Assembly (NCBI GenBank): GCA_023515745.1
Contig: JALECJ010000022.1
Coordinates: 62,001-126,000, forward strand
Source: Amoeboaphelidium protococcarum
Taxonomy: Eukaryota > Aphelidiomycota > Aphelidea
Length of the DNA: 64,000 nt
Direction of reading: 5' to 3'
The number at the start of each line of letters is the position of its first letter. The stretch's first letter is position 1. The position numbers and the translations under genes were made by a program. The notes under the pieces were generated by a model, which was not told the DNA's origin, searched no databases, and saw only the letters and a list, made by a program, of their open reading frames with translations. Below, one piece after another: positions 36,291 through 49,215 of the stretch.

Positions 36291-36872
36291 GATAATTAGT
36301 GAGCAATATGTTTTGAGTGATAAAGATGGAATACAAAGGGATTGAGAAATTTTGATAAAATTTCAGTTTCATGGAGCGTTATGATTGGACTTTTCGTTTC
36401 AAACTAATCGTTTCAGAACATTAGACAAAAGTGATGATCTTTCCGAATAACACTGGTTGTAACAACATGTGCATATTATGCTAATTATCGAGACTTGTCG
36501 AATGATTTTGCTATTTAAACTTCTTCTGTTTTCTACTCACATGTCAATGCATCTCATACAAGCCAAAGGATTTGGATACGTTGTTAATCTCGTTATTCAC
36601 TTGAGAGACATCGCATTTTAGTTTTGTGGTGTCATGTCGTTACGTGATCTTTGTCAAATAGTTCCTTACGGGATGCTTGCCAAGTCTAGGCTTGCTGGCA
36701 TGTACGCGTCACTACTAAAATACTTCAAAAATGGTCTAGCTTCATTATTCGACGATAATAAAAGTTCTCCATATTCCCAAACCTCAAGCCTGCCAAAGTT
36801 TATGTATTTGGTTGATAGTAAAATGCAATGTGTTATTATTAGTATCTTCACTATGTACGTATTGTGCTTCCT
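36291..36872. other. Intergenic flank of tandem genes
   Basis: The 100-200 bp before the member 1 start resemble those before member 2 (a shared TTTGATA-AATTTCAGTT segment near 36350 and 39380), so the promoter was duplicated with the gene. The rest shows nothing recognisable. Confidence 0.5.
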
Positions 36873-39310
36873 TCAATTGTCACCAAGTTCTATCCGCTCT
36901 GTCTCAATCTTATCTGCTTTATTCTCCGCGCGAATCTCTTCAAATCTCTATTACTATGCAAATTGAGCAGATTCAACCACTTCCTAAAACTCTTCAATAA
37001 TCTTCATGATTGTGATATCTTTAGAAAATAAAGAGCTGACATCCAGCAGTGCGCACTTAAAATAATAAATCTCGCTGCCTCTGTCAGATTTGATACCAGA
37101 GACACGCTCATCCATTACGCTCCATAGCGACTAGATTTCAGATTTTAGCTTTTCAGAACTTCTATAATTCATTTTAATCAGAACTTCCAGATACAACAAA
37201 TGCCACAACTTTTCTTGATACGCTTTAGCAGGTAGCGCTTTAAAGATCTAAGAATGAGATGTATTACTACTCAGAATTTGCCTTAACAATTACTAGCAAG
37301 CATAACGAGCATCTCGAGACAAATCCAAACTATCATTACTATCGTATATTAATTTAAGTATACGCGCCATCTCTGACAATTAATTCTCGTTAGGGCCGTT
37401 AATAGCAGCAGTCAACTGATGCAAAAATGAATCGTAATGTTACTACTCAAAGCCCAGTCTTGTCCATATCTCCAAAGTCATATCTTTACATAATGCTTGC
37501 TGCTTTTCAGTTGACAATTGCTCTTTAACTGCTGCAACTGAAGATTCAAAAGGAACACCATCAGCTATATAAGACTACAGCAAAACAACAAGAATGTCTT
37601 CATGCCTATTGATATATTGAAGAGCAACGTGTACTGCAATCTAATCCACATCAGCATAAGCATCTCTGCGATTCAAATCCATCAACAATCTTGAGAGTAA
37701 TCTCGCTGATGTAGTCGAGATCTATTCAATTTTAAAACTTTGAAGAAACGAGTGCACCATATCGAACCCACCAAGCTTTTCAACCATACACTTAATCCTA
37801 CCATTAACTTAACCCAACAATTCATCTGAAGCCTTACTTGATTAAGAGTTTGAATTCAACGAAGAAGACCCTTATGATTACTTACTTTGAGCCCGTTGAA
37901 CATCATCAACTACTGATCGGGCACTTAGCACACCTGAGAAAGCATACACTTATTCATCCAACGTCAAAGCGCCAATCTGTCTGAGCATAAAGTCGAATAA
38001 TTTAGCGTGATCTTTTTCATCTTCAAATTAAGTCATTATCCAAATGGCATTCTTTCTAAATAAATCACTAGAATTGACAACTTCATGCAATAAACCATAG
38101 TCTTTTGGCAAGTTGTAGACGGCATATCTGCAAAACGCTTCCACATGAGACTACGAATCAATTCTATATTGACTCAGAGCGCGCTTCATATCATTAAAGA
38201 AAATATTATCAACATTCTGTAATTCACCATAATAATCGAGTATAGCAATGATTGTATAAAAGGCCTCCTGTCCTCGAATTTAGTTAAAAGCACCACTGAG
38301 AAAACTTTCAATCTCGCGATAATCAACCATAGACAACATATCGAGAAAGTCACTGTCAATTTATCTGCGGTCACTTATGATAAACTTCTTACCTTGTCCA
38401 TTTAAACATCGGTCTCATCACTCTCATTCATCTCGCAAATTGACATAATTTCGCGGAATTTCCAATAACTGAAATTGATGAAACTCAACTTGAGATATCG
38501 AGTGCATAAACGATTATAAATCGGATCCGGTATTAATTGTAATGCCTTAGATACACAGTATAACCGAAATACTGTCCAGCTCATATTCTAGCACTCATTC
38601 CATAGATAATCAATAAACAGCGTGCGGCTCTTTAAGGACATTTTGAATCTAAAAAAATCTTCCAATTTAACTACAGTTTCAAATCCTATCTAGACTCTCG
38701 CTGCTATAAAATTTTCAATCAAGTACAAATGACCATAATCAGCCAGTGCATCGAGGCGATAAGGAGTCATTTCAATATGACCAAACTTGGCGTGAAGCGC
38801 AGCAGCATCAACTGCATCGACATTCTAGACTACAGTATGCACAACAGGTTTCAAGAGCGAAGAAACTTCATCCTACGCATTTCTGGATAATACAGAGACA
38901 TTAGACTTGTCATTAGAATCTGCTGATATAATTTGCGAATTTACAAATTCATTAATCGCATCTCGCCAAGCTTGGCTTATTAGTTCATCACTTACCACTT
39001 TAGAACGCGTCCGGGATGTAGGATCTTATCGACGCAGAGAAACATCGTCAATTTACAGAGTGCGCAAACTATCGTGCATAAAATACGCGTAATCCTGTTT
39101 CGAATGCAAATTCAGATATGAGTGATCTTTAATGCGGAATGCAGCGAGTGGAGGTCCATAATAATGCCAGTACAAATCGCGAATGAACTTCCTCTCTTCA
39201 CGTACAAAGGATTATAACCAGTTGGTAGCCAAAGACAATTCCAGTAAATCTTTGGGACTGAGATACTTATGTAGAGACTGATCGGGTACATAGAGAAATT
39301 AGTAAAGCAT
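36873..39310 (-). pseudogene. Tandem family member 2, frameshifted
   Basis: Aligned by eye with members 1 and 3, this copy is colinear from MLYQFLYVPDQ to its end but lacks one base near 38388-38395, after the motif VQMDK. Upstream it reads in one frame and downstream in another, each without further TGA for hundreds of codons. It ends DKIETERIELGDN rather than the usual KKAR. The clean rest suggests a recent mutation, a sequencing error or recoding. GTAAGA at the break also looks like a splice donor. Confidence 0.7.
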
Positions 39311-39828
39311 CGCAACTGATTAGTTATACTTAATGTGTTTTGGTGTGAAATGAAATACCAAGGGAGAGATTAGGGATTTTTGATACAATTTCAGTTACAT
39401 GGCGCAATCGGATTGGATCTTTTGTTTCATTAAACTATTTGGTTTCAGAGTACTGTACTAGTATTTGAAATCACAGATCAGAGGCATCTTGACTAATTGT
39501 CTGATTTTCACGTTAAATTTTGTTAACTTGAATCCACACTCTTGAGGAGCGTAGCCTTTACAATGTGTTAACTTGACTGAAAGGTAATAATCACAAGTCG
39601 AATAGTTAAACAAAGTCTCGGCCATAATACGCGTTTCAGGCTGCATGAATTAGAGATCAGTCGAGTTTCAACTCCTCATAATCTGTTATAGCTTGATGAG
39701 GACTTCAAAATATAAATATGCAGTCGGATAAATATCTCATACGTTGATTAAAATAAAATGCATTTGTAATATTCCATCTCTTTAATCAATACTGTTCGCC
39801 ATTCTCTAGTTCCTGAGTTGAACTGTAA
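39311..39828. other. Intergenic flank of tandem genes
   Basis: About 520 bp with the duplicated promoter segment of member 2 and an ACGCGT at 39629-39634. An open frame near 39458-39646 on the minus strand has no recognisable content. Confidence 0.45.
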
Positions 39829-42255
39829 TCACTCAATACGCGCCTTCTTGGCTATATTTTCAGCGCGAATCTCTTTTACTTTTTATGACTGTGCGACTCG
39901 AGCAGATTCAACCACCTACTTAAATTCTTAAAGAATCTTTTTACATTTTGAAGTTTTAGGCAATGAGAGAGTGACTTCTAGCAATGCAAATTTAAACTCA
40001 TAGATCTCCTTGACACCTCGATTAGACTTGAGACCAGAGACGCGCTCAACAATCACATTCCACAGACTCTAGATCTCAGATCTAAGCGTTTTAGGACTTT
40101 TATTCATATTAATCAGCACTCTGAGATACAAAACATGCCACATCTAGTCTTGATACGCTTTAGCCGGCAATGCTTTATAAATCTTGGAATGGGAAGTGTC
40201 AATTTTCAGAATCTGCCCCAATAACTACTACAAGGCATTATGAGCATCTTGAGACAAATTCAAATTATGGTTGCTTTCATACACTAACTTGAGTATACGC
40301 GCCATCTCTGGTAATTTAGTCTTTTCAAGACCTTTAATCGCAGAAAGCAACTAATGCGTAAATGAATCATAATCTTACAATTAAAAGCCAAGTTGTGTGC
40401 AGAGTTCCACAGTCATTTCATTACATAATGCTTATAGCTGTTCTTTAGATGATTGCTCTTTAACAGCTGCGACTGAGAGAGCAAAAGGAACACCATCAGT
40501 TAGATAAGACGACAGCAAAACACCAAGCGTGTTGTAAAATCCATTGAGATATTGAAGAGCAACGTGCGCTGCGATTTATTCCACATCAGTATACGCATCT
40601 CTACAATTCAAATCTACCAGTAATCTTGAAAGTAATCTCGCTGATTTAGTCGAAATCTATTGAATTTTAAAATTTATAAGAAAAGAGTGTACCATATCAA
40701 ATCCACCAAGCTTTTCAACCATACACGTGATCCTACTATAAAGTTAATCCAACTATAAAGTTTAGGCCTTGCTTGATTTAGAGTTTTAATTCAACGAAGA
40801 GGACCCTTATGATTACTTTGGTTGATCCAACGCAATATCATTAACTACTGATCTGGCACTAAGTACACTAGAGAAAGCATACACTTACTCGTCCAAAGTT
40901 AATGGGCCAATCTGTCTGAGCATAAACTCAAATAACTGCTCGTGATATTTTTCATCTTCGAACTGAGTCATTATCCAGATAGCATTTTTTCTAGCCAAGT
41001 CACTAGAATTGACAATCTCATTCAATAGACAATAGTCTTTTGGCAAGTTATAGATGGCATATCTGCAGAACGCTTCCACACGAGACTACGCATTCACTTT
41101 ATACAAACCTATAGCGCGTTTAATATCATTGAAGATAATATTATCGACATTCTACAATTCACTATAAAAATCGAGTATAGCTATGATTATCTAAAAAGGT
41201 TCTTAACCCCTATGTTCTTCTCCACTACTTGGCTAAAGGGCACCACCCAGAAAGCTTTCAATCTCACGATAATCAACCATAGATAACATATCGATAAAGT
41301 CACTGTCAATTTGTCTGCGATCACTTATGATAAACTTTTTACGTCCGTCCATTTAAACATCGGTCTCATCACTCTCATTCATCTCGCAAATTGATATAAT
41401 TTCCTAGTATTACCAATGAATAAATTTGATGAAACTCAACTTGAGATATCGAGTGCATAGACGACGATAAATCGGATCCGGTAATTAGTTGGTGTGCCTT
41501 AAATACACAGTATAAACTCGAAACACTGACCAGCTCATTCTCTAGCACTCTTTCCACAGGTAATCAATGAACAGCTTGTGGCCTTTAGAGGAAATTCTAA
41601 AGTTGAAAAAATCTTCCACTGTAACTACAATATCAGCCACGAAGGAGATGCTCATCGCGGAGAGGCTTTTAATCAAATACAAATGACCATGATCAGCGAG
41701 CGCATTACGGCGATACGGCGTTATTTCAACTTGTCCAAACTTGGCCTAAAGCGCAGCAATATCAACTGCATCGACATTCTAGGCTACAAGATGCACGACC
41801 GATTGCAAGAGCGAAGAAGCTTCATCCTACCCATTTTTGGATGGAGTATAGATGTTAGACTAGCCATTACTTGATTTAGTTTGCCGATTTACAAATTCAT
41901 TGATAGCATCTCGCCAAGATTAGCTAATTACTTCATCAACTTCTTAACGCATCCAGGACAGAGGATCATAGCGACGCAGTGAGACATCATCTATGAGTAT
42001 AGAGCGCAAACTATCGTGCATGAAATACGCGTAATCCTGTTTCGAATGCAAATTCAAATATGAATGATCTTTAATGCGGAATGCAGCGAGTTTAGGTCCA
42101 TAATAATGCCAGTACAAATCACGGGTGAACTTCTTCTCCTAAAGCACAAAAGATTATAACCACTTTGTACTCAAAGATAATTCCAGTAAATCTTTTGGGC
42201 CGAGATACTTATGCAGAGACTGATCGGGCACATAGAGATATTGATACAACATCAT
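39829..42255 (-). CDS. Tandem family member 3, intact
   Basis: 808 residues, intronless. Starts MMLYQYLYVPDQSLHKYL, followed by DLLELSLSTKWLQSFV and FTRDLYWHYYGPKLAAFRIKDH. A conserved middle reads LPDPIYRRLCTRYLKLSF and NESDETDVQMDGRKKF, then EAFCRYAIYNLPKDYCLLNEIVNSS. It ends IRAENIAKKARIE. It supplies the reference against which the frameshift in member 2 is seen. Confidence 0.82.
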
Positions 42256-42588
42256 TATTCCTTAGTACATATATTAGAGTAAGACGAATTTTCAACGGAG
42301 GGAAGAAGCGAAATTTCTTAGAAGAGCGGCTAAATCTGATTGGATCAATCGTTTCTACATTAATCAGACAAATGGGAAAATAGAAACAAAGGAATATATT
42401 CACGAGCAAGCGTTTCAAGTACGTAAACTAAATAATAAGACGCAATTGTATTTCAAATTGAGATTTTTCACTCAAAGCCAGTTCTCATCATCAAATCTCC
42501 CTATATTTTTCAAATTCACGCGTTTCTCTGCAGAACTTCAACTTGGTAGTGAACTTGATCGGTCATGAAGTTTTTCATTGTCAATTCT
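42256..42588. other. Intergenic, promoter of tandem member 3
   Basis: About 330 bp with an ACGCGT at 42518-42523. No coding content recognised. Confidence 0.4.
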
Positions 42589-44364
42589 TCAACAAAACGT
42601 CTGCAAAGAGTCGCCACTTGAATCCTAGCGGTCATAGACGTATAGCAATTTTATAATGCACGATTCGATACGCGGATAATCAAGCGCTTTTAAATGTTTC
42701 AATAGCATTATTGAAAACTGCGGACGGCATACTGTGGTGCACTCGACAAACCAGATTTCAGTAAAGTATTACTCGATTGCATAACTGGAGAGCGGATAAT
42801 CGATAAATAATTCCTGAAGCAGATATGATACAATTAAGCTGACAGAGAGAGAATAATATCCAGAATTGAAAGCTTTATAAAATTATCGTTCCTCTTAAGA
42901 GACCTAGTGCCACTGTTAGTCAAGATCCGTTCTCTCCGTTAAATGATATTGCGCCAACAAACGAATACTTTCGACTAAAAGCTCAACGCACTCGTCACCA
43001 AGAATATCATGGAATAAGCGCATTATTGTAGGAATTCCTAATGATTTTATAACTTTGTCATTACCATGATTAATAAAATCAAGTACAATTGAACGACATT
43101 TCTCTGCAGCTCCCTCGTCGGCAATCAGAGATTAAGAGATAGGTTAGATTTCAAAATATTTATAAATTCTGCACCTTACAATGACCAATAGGATATCAAT
43201 GACAAAAGTATAGTCTTGAGAAGAACCACATGTGATTCTAGCGGCAATCAATTCATACAGACTATTGGAAGGATCATCAAACATACAATAATGGACAGCG
43301 AACCAAACCAGGATGCTCGAGACTCGATTTTACGGCATATGATGATAGAAAGCGGGCATCACAACTTGGCAGAATATCTCGCATGGAATGTAATCAATTA
43401 GCCAAAGAGCATCTTCAGTCAGTCCTTCAACAACAACATCGTTGCGCGATGAATCAAAAACGGCCCAGATGAGATCAAAGAAATTATCAGTACTTCCGCT
43501 GTTACCCGACGACATCAAACTAGACGCGAATTTATCAGCAATAATGTATTAGCACTGCTCTAGGCTTAAGTTGTCCGCTTTTTATATATAGCCGATTAAA
43601 TGCTTGTATTCGCGATACCATGCGCTGTCCTTGAATCTGGAACGAACGTACTTGCTCATTGGCCCTCTAAATAGCGGACCAAGAGTATTAATATACAGAT
43701 TGACGCGATCCTCAGTCAACTCTTCCTCATCCCACATCATTAAACCAAATCCATTTTCAATGACAAACTCTGCAAAGAATCCGTATGCTTTGGACTTGAA
43801 CGGCTAACCAAGTTAACTCCGTAATTGACCACATATGATCTCATTAAGGTCCTCTTCATCTAAACACAGCAGCTCATTGTTATCAAACTAGTCCATAAGA
43901 CCCCAATCTCGAAATAAGTTATAAAAGTCTTAAAATTATTCACCATCAACATTGTATATATGACAATCAAACTTAAAAGACATTGCCATTATCCAATTAT
44001 CAGGTATTAAAGCTGCAAACTATTGATTCTTAAGCCGTCTGTCTTTAACACTGAACAGAAATTACTTCAATGCTTCGTTTAGCGTTATACTGTCATCCAA
44101 GAAATACATGTAATCATCAGTAGATTCTAATTCAAGATACTTGTGTTGATAAATCTTCAATGCAGTCATACACGGCCCAAAGTATTTGAAATAACACAAT
44201 TTCACCAATCTCTTGTTTTGCACCACAAATTGTTGCAGCCATTTACAGCACATAGACAATTCCAACAGCGCATCTGGAGTTAGATACGAGAATAATTCAG
44301 AATCTAGCTCGTAAAGATAAAATTCTAGCAAATCAATTGAAGATTCTACGCGTGTTCTTTTCAT
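42589..44364 (-). CDS. Tandem family member 4, short diverged form
   Basis: 591 residues, intronless. LTPDALLELSMCCKWLQQFV is the F-box-like segment; YFGPCMTALKIYQHKYLELES matches the family signature in diverged form, followed by DDYMYFLDDS. The C-terminal half is helical (TIMRLFHDILGDECVELLVE) and ends LQTFC. It forms a head-to-head pair with member 5, with only 139 bp between starts. Confidence 0.72.
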
Positions 44365-44503
44365 TATACCCAGAGCTGGTAGTAATTATTGGCTACTACA
44401 GTGCCGATTAGATGGGAGAGAAGGAAGAACGGTGAAACGACTTTGTTGATCGCCCCTGAATGATCTCCAGTCGTCAATCTCTTCCCGAATCATAACAGTC
44501 ACA
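44365..44503. promoter_or_regulatory. Short bidirectional promoter
   Basis: 139 bp between the divergent starts of tandem members 4 and 5. It likely drives both genes. No clear TATA element. Confidence 0.5.
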
Positions 44504-46396
44504 ATGGAGATGAAACACGCAGGATCAAGAAGTGAATTACTAGAGTTCTTCATCAACTAGCCAGAGTCGTCTATGTCTTTCTACCTCTCGCCTCTGGACT
44601 TGGCGTAAATGGCGGTATGCTGCAGATGGCTGCATCAAACTGTCCAGTCCAACAGATCGTTTGTGAGAAAGTGCTTGTACAGTTTTCTGGGGCCATGTAT
44701 GACAGCTATTCGTATATTTCGCTACTCTTTGCTTGGATTAGAAACTGTCGATGACTACTTGTACTTTTTGGATGACAGTATTGCGCGTAATGAAGTTCTC
44801 AAGTAGTTTGTCTTTAGCATCTAGGCTGGAAAGGTCTTTGATGAGGAGTTGGTCTCTCAAATACCGGCGAATTGGATTGAAGCAATATCATCAAAGTTTC
44901 AATGTGACGATAATATTTTCAATGCAACACCATTTGAAAATTTCCCTTAGTTCTACGAAGAGTTGGGATTGAATGGCTAGTTTGATAAGAATGAGTTACT
45001 GTGCTTGAACTGTGAAGATTAACTCTGTTTGGTTACTGATTAGCTGGAAACTTCTAGATCTAAGCCGTTTAAGTCTAAGAAATATGGATATTTTACTTAG
45101 TTTCTATTGGATTATGGATTTGCTACGATTTTGCAGTTGGAGCCTGAACTAAATATCGATACAATTCAAGATTATTGCAATGTACTCGGTCCTTTGTATC
45201 GTGGTTCCCTTCGCGATTTCTTGTTGCAAAGAATTGAGTTGACGACTTGGTGCCGTGAGATCTTCTTGGTGGCCGAGTTTCTGGTAGAAATGGAGTACTT
45301 GGACATTGAATAGTGTCAACAACTGGTGGTGGACAAACTTGTGCGCATTATTCTCGATGACACGTCAGCGCTGAAATGGCGTTTTGAGACTTTTTACACG
45401 TCAGCCATCAGTGACGATGATATTGATTGCGGTGTCTTGGGTTTGAATGAAGATGCTTGTGAATTATTCCATTTTGTTCCTTGTTAGCTGTTTTCCATGT
45501 CTGTTCTGCCTGCATTTGAGAAGTTATTGCCATCGAAACTATGCGCCAGTATGCTTACTTGGATTACTATCGAGTATGGTATATTTTCTGATGGCGAGAA
45601 TGCTCTGTACCGCATGATTGCGCGAAAGTTATCTAGTAATTCTTTATTAGATCAATCTATTGCTGAGAACGTTGTAAAGATGATTGCCTGGTGTAGAAAT
45701 TGGAAAGATTTCGAAATCGTGCCAATCTCTCAGTCCTTGTGCACCGATATTGTGGCGGCTCGCAAGCTATGCAAATAGATCCTATCTGGTTATTTTTGTG
45801 AAGAGTTTGATTCTGATAGCCATTTGGGGATGGCAACTGCGATGAGTCTTTTGGTGGAAATTTTGGGAAAGGAACAATGCGAAATGTTGTATCAATGTCT
45901 TTAATTCCTTGCTGAAAATTATTTTAGCGCGTTTTGGGATGAATAGGAGTAAGATTTTGAAGATCTGGAGAGTTTGAGAGGTGTGCCATCTCTTGCCAAG
46001 TGCTACCTACTTGCCCGTGGTGTTCATTCAGCTGAAGTATCTATCTGCAAAGTCGCGCAGTATATACTGAATGATCTAATGAAGCATGCCGAACTGGGTG
46101 AGGTTGCCATTGAGTAGTACATTGATGCTATTTGTGAAACTGTGGATGATGATTAAGTCTTTCATCCGAGATTTCCATCAATGTTGCTGAAACATTTGCA
46201 ATCTATCGAGTATCCAGGAATAGAATTACTGTCAATAAAGCTGTTGAAATTGTATGGCAGTCATGGTGTAAACAACTACTTTTACAGTCAGTTTGTGGAT
46301 GAGATTGCAAATTTGAATTTGGTGACTGATCTAATTAAGGCTGAAATGCGAAGACTCGGGGAAATAAACGTCGATCGCGTCAAAGCTGAAGATTGA
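44504..46396 (+). CDS. Tandem family member 5, plus strand
   Basis: 630 residues, intronless. YLSPLDLAQMAVCCRWLHQT is the F-box-like part and FLGPCMTAIRIFRYSLLGLE with VDDYLYFLDDSI the signature, closest to member 4. Repeated acidic and Leu-rich helices follow. It ends VDRVKAED. Its orientation is opposite to the other four, so the last duplication was inverted. Confidence 0.75.
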
Positions 46397-46836
46397 TAGT
46401 CTCATTGGAACATATCAATGTAGCATCTGAATGAAATAATGAAATACCGCAATGTAAAATGAAATACTGAATGAATGAATAAATGGAATTGCAATGAATT
46501 GAACCTCGTCTGTTATCTTTAATCGGTCTACCGATGTCGATTTTTTGCGTGATTAATTATACCATGTAGCTCTTTAAGCAATTTGTCGATTCCAGCAGAC
46601 TTCGTAATCTCTCAAGAGACTATACCAATTGCTTAACCCAACTCATATCAAAAGTAAATCATTGTTTGAGATTTACGCGAGTTATGGAGTTCACACTAAT
46701 CTCCTTGACCTTTCTGATCGCTAAGGTTAAAATTCGTCTTTCACGATACACCAACAGCTCTCAAGAACACCTTCATCGTTTATAAAGTAGTCAGTCGTAA
46801 GTTCTCATTTGTCAAATATACAATTTTGGAACGTAA
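46397..46836. other. Intergenic or 5' extension of the next gene
   Basis: About 440 bp. The frame of the next gene is open back to an ATG at 46564, so part of this could be coding. The first 160 bp are AT-rich with repeated TGAATGAA/TGAAATAC units near 46430-46500. Confidence 0.4.
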
Positions 46837-47628
46837 ATGGATCTCACCAGGTTGGAAGCTGGCAAGTTGCATTCTGAATAGCCAAAAGAACGACCCAGTA
46901 TCTCTCATCAAGATCATAACAACCGACAGTACTCATCATCTAATGGCCTAAAAGTTGAAGTGGAAGATCTATGCAATTATACTTCATTCTTTAATGATAG
47001 CTGTGATAATTGGATATAATACGAAGACAATCAACATCAAGTTGGTGATGAAGTGACTTTATTGACGGGCTTATCACCGTCAATCTCTGATTATCAAGTT
47101 GATCAACACTCTGGCAGAGGGCGATCAAGATCGTGCCGTGTTGTTTCAAGTGAAAAAGGTGCAAATGCCACTGCCGATGAAACAACGCGTCAATTAAGTT
47201 GTATACCCGCTGTGATACTCCCCCAAAAGTATGTGGATGAACTTGGGGACTAGTATTTTACTCATGTCAGGATGAAATCTGCAAAGCTTAACGAGGTGGC
47301 TCTGTTCGATAGCTAAGCACTTTAAATTGGACTCAAGTGTTTGAACGACCACTATATTGACTGCCCAGATGTCTTTGGCATTGTTGCAGTTCCTACAGTG
47401 AAGAAATTGGTGAACAGTTGGTACTTTTGCTTTTGGATTTTTGGAAAGGACAGCTGTGGTAATGACTGCTCGTTTCCCACTAATCAAGTTTAATGTAGTC
47501 AATAGTAAGCTCATTCCATTATACATAACGAGATTCCGCTGACAAATATTTTTGATGGATTTACTCTAGACCATGTGGTGTCTAGTTTAATATTAAGCAT
47601 AGAACTGATGCAAAATAAATTGCAATGA
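46837..47628 (+). CDS. Uncharacterised protein
   Basis: 263 residues from ATG 46837 (354 from the in-frame ATG 46564). The first half is Ser/Gln-rich and disordered. The second half looks folded: CIPAVILPQKYVDELGD, VFGIVAVPTVKKLVNSWYF and NIFDGFTLDHVVSSLILSIE. No domain recognised. It has no visible intron. Confidence 0.55.
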
Positions 47629-47765
47629 ATGATTATGCTATTTTTAGCTTTCCGCCTTATAGTGCAATGCGGCTGAACAGATTAACTGTCTTTGCATATT
47701 ATCCCCTCTTCTTTCAATTACAATTACACAATAATTATAATTATAGCAAATTAAACTCTGGAGCA

Positions 47766-49163
47766 ATGTTGAACTTTATAAATCGACTCTTTTAATCTGA
47801 TAAATAATCTGATAAAGAAAATGATGTAAAGCCTTAAAAATTGTCAATGAAAGGTCATTCGGTTTTGTATCGCTGTGGTTGTATTCCTATCGAAGAGCTG
47901 ATAAAGCTAGTGCCCCTCAATCCAAATGCTTTGACGATTGATGAGGTTGTGTCTCAATTAAAAAATTTGTAAATATCCCTAGAAGAGGCAAAGAAATCCA
48001 ATGAGAATATAAGGCGTATTTTGAGTGATAAGCCAAGCAGTCCTGGTTAATCAAAATTCAAAGCGACCACTATATCCACGTCTCAACAACGGCTCGATAA
48101 TCTGTAATAGCTATCTGAATAGTCGATTTATAATAAGAAGAAGGCGCCTTTCCAAAGCGCCACAAAGTTATCATCATCTACTACGAATAATGCTCTGAGT
48201 ATGTTGCATGTACTGGATTATCTTGATTCATCAGGTTATGTGTCAGTCGCGTAGACTCCGATGGATTAGCGGCCGAGTCCTTTCAGGATGGCTTAATAGT
48301 CATTCCGCGTTCATCAATAGTCACCGCTGCATAATACCGCGATTGCTGAGCAAGATTTGGAGTCTATTAGGAGCTCAAATGATCAAGTTTCATCGTAAAT
48401 TGTAGAAGACTTACCTAGTGTACCTTTGAACAATGTCTCCCTAGAGGACGCTGTTAAATTGCAAGATGACGGCAAATTAGATCAAGCTTTTCAGGCATAT
48501 CTGCAACACGCTCTAAACAATGTCCCAATTGGTTTCTTCTTAGTAGGACTCTCGCTATTACATGGATGGGGATGCACGTCTAATGAATTGTTGGCATTTT
48601 CGTGTTTGGTGCATGCTGCGTTCAAATCAGCAAATGTTATCAAGCTTCTGCTAATTATGAAGAAGTAGCAATAGGATACAGAGTCACAAGGTTCTGATAC
48701 CAAGTCTTCAGCCTCGTCATTAAAATCATCGCTTGACAATTCAAAGCGCGAATTCGGCATTATTCTGTATGAAATTGGACAGTGTTACAGGTTTGGTCAA
48801 GGTGTGACTGCATCCAAGTCTACTGCATTATATCACTTAAGACTTGCTGCTGATGCCGGTGACATTGAGGCTTAGATCACTATTGCCAAGATTTACAACG
48901 AGTCCTTACGTCCAGGAAATGGTAGGTTACTTTCGTCCGCGTATTATAGACTTGCCGCTTCTAATGGACGAACAGAATATGGAACATCATGGATATATAA
49001 GAGAAAGTATTCTGAATTTTTTGCTCGATATTACCCAGAGTTTGTAAGATAAGATCAAGATGGTGCTGTTAATCAAGCCTCTAACGGCAACAGTCGCGCT
49101 GAACCGTCCTCCCCGCGAGATGCAATGTCCAAAGTAAAAGAGCTGACATTCTAACGATAATGA
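47766..49163 (+). CDS. Sel1-repeat protein, Dsf2-like
   Basis: 465 residues, intronless. The N-terminal 230 residues are S/Q-rich and disordered, with a small helical patch. Sel1-type repeats follow: DDGKLDQAFQAYLQHAL with FLVGLSLLHGWGC, then YEIGQCYRFGQGV with ALYHLRLAADAGDIEAQ, and a third ending YYRLAASNGR. LLHGWGC repeats close to a disordered N-terminus occur in fungal Dsf2-type proteins. Sel1 repeats are protein-binding scaffolds; the partner is unknown. Confidence 0.7.
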
Positions 49164-49215
49164 TTGAAATTATTGCTTATATACATCATCATGATTTGAA
49201 CTTAATATACACGCA

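Larger units (their letters stand above)
33867..46396. repeat. Tandem array of five related F-box-like genes
   Basis: Genes at 33867-36290, 36873-39310 and 39829-42255 (all minus) are close relatives in amino-acid sequence and in their upstream DNA. Genes at 42589-44364 (minus) and 44504-46396 (plus) are shorter and diverged but share the N-terminal motif pattern and C-terminal organisation. Tandem duplication, one inversion and divergence explain the layout. Confidence 0.85.

Noticed and set aside
33867-46396. CRISPR array or mobile-element repeats
   Set aside because: The repeated similarity is between full protein-coding genes with no spacers, terminal repeats or transposase.
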